Shown here in pieces: positions 6,143 through 6,204 of a DNA stretch of 6,204 nucleotides. The stretch lies in the NCBI GenBank assembly GCA_946061495.1, contig CAMGSV010000146.1:1-6204 (forward strand). The letters are read 5' to 3'. The position numbers were made by a program, and so were the translations under genes. The notes under the pieces were generated by a model. That model made no database searches. It was given only the letters and a program-made list of their open reading frames with translations, and was not told the DNA's origin. This DNA comes from an uncultured Spirochaetales bacterium (GTDB lineage: Bacteria; Spirochaetota; Spirochaetia; Treponematales; Treponemataceae). Every line of letters starts with the position of its first letter. The stretch's first letter is position 1.

Positions 6143-6204
6143 TACCGGCGAAGAGACTTGAACTCTTACGCAGTCGCCCGCAATAGATTTTGAGTCTATC
6201 GTGT
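6143..6204 (-). tRNA. tRNA-Leu(CAA), 5' part beyond window
   Basis: Reading the minus strand, the anticodon arm ATAGA-CTCAAAA-TCTAT gives anticodon CAA (Leu, reads UUG). It is followed by a long class II variable arm (TGCGG, GCGA loop, CTGCG), then a T arm AAGAG-TTCAAGT-CTCTT, the acceptor strand CGCCGGT and discriminator A at 6143. The long variable arm and A discriminator fit tRNA-Leu. CCA is not encoded: the next bases are TTA. The D arm and 5' acceptor strand lie past the edge, so acceptor pairing could not be checked. Confidence 0.92.

Noticed and set aside
1..6204. CRISPR array, insertion sequence or phage system
   Set aside because: I saw no regularly spaced repeats, transposase or integrase motifs, or paired terminal inverted repeats. 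The inverted repeats present are explained as terminators, a leader hairpin or an operator.

Overview
The window is an ordinary bacterial chromosomal segment of roughly 55-60% G+C, with clearly more A+T-rich promoter regions. Most genes lie on the minus strand. The Shine-Dalgarno sites are strong, the promoters are sigma-70-like, and hairpin plus T-tract terminators are common. From memory of the families, the stand-alone MetG-C-terminus-like tRNA-binding protein, the ComM that starts MQIYSFSPFG and the Uup-type ABC-F protein suggest a host-associated spirochaete (Treponema-like). A Firmicute cannot be excluded. This is inference, because no search could be run.

Layout. From 2698 down to the left edge, on the minus strand, lies a probable operon: a stand-alone OB-fold tRNA-binding protein, then a flavin reductase-like FMN-binding protein after a 23-nt gap, then an ABC-F translation ATPase that runs off the window. 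The ABC-F gene also has its own predicted promoter, placed so that transcription would start on the A of its ATG, which suggests a leaderless mRNA. The region 2699-2967 is a divergent, A+T- and pyrimidine-rich control region. From 2968, on the plus strand, comM (YifB, Mg-chelatase-like AAA+ ATPase) is complete. Its leader contains a long stem-loop that ends in seven Ts just before the ribosome binding site. comM converges on cysK (minus strand), and a 12-bp hairpin terminator lies between them. cysK has a near-consensus promoter whose -35 box sits inside a 23-bp inverted repeat, a good operator candidate.

The right end (5566-6204) holds a decayed EAL-domain fragment (minus strand) between two intrinsic terminators, then the 3' part of a tRNA-Leu(CAA) gene on the minus strand that is cut by the window edge.

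Functionally these are mostly housekeeping genes: translation support, redox, DNA branch migration or transformation, cysteine biosynthesis and a tRNA. I did not find a new multi-gene system. The points worth a second look are regulatory: the cysK operator, the leaderless ABC-F start, the comM leader hairpin, and the EAL remnant, whose frame break falls exactly on a -1 slippery heptamer.
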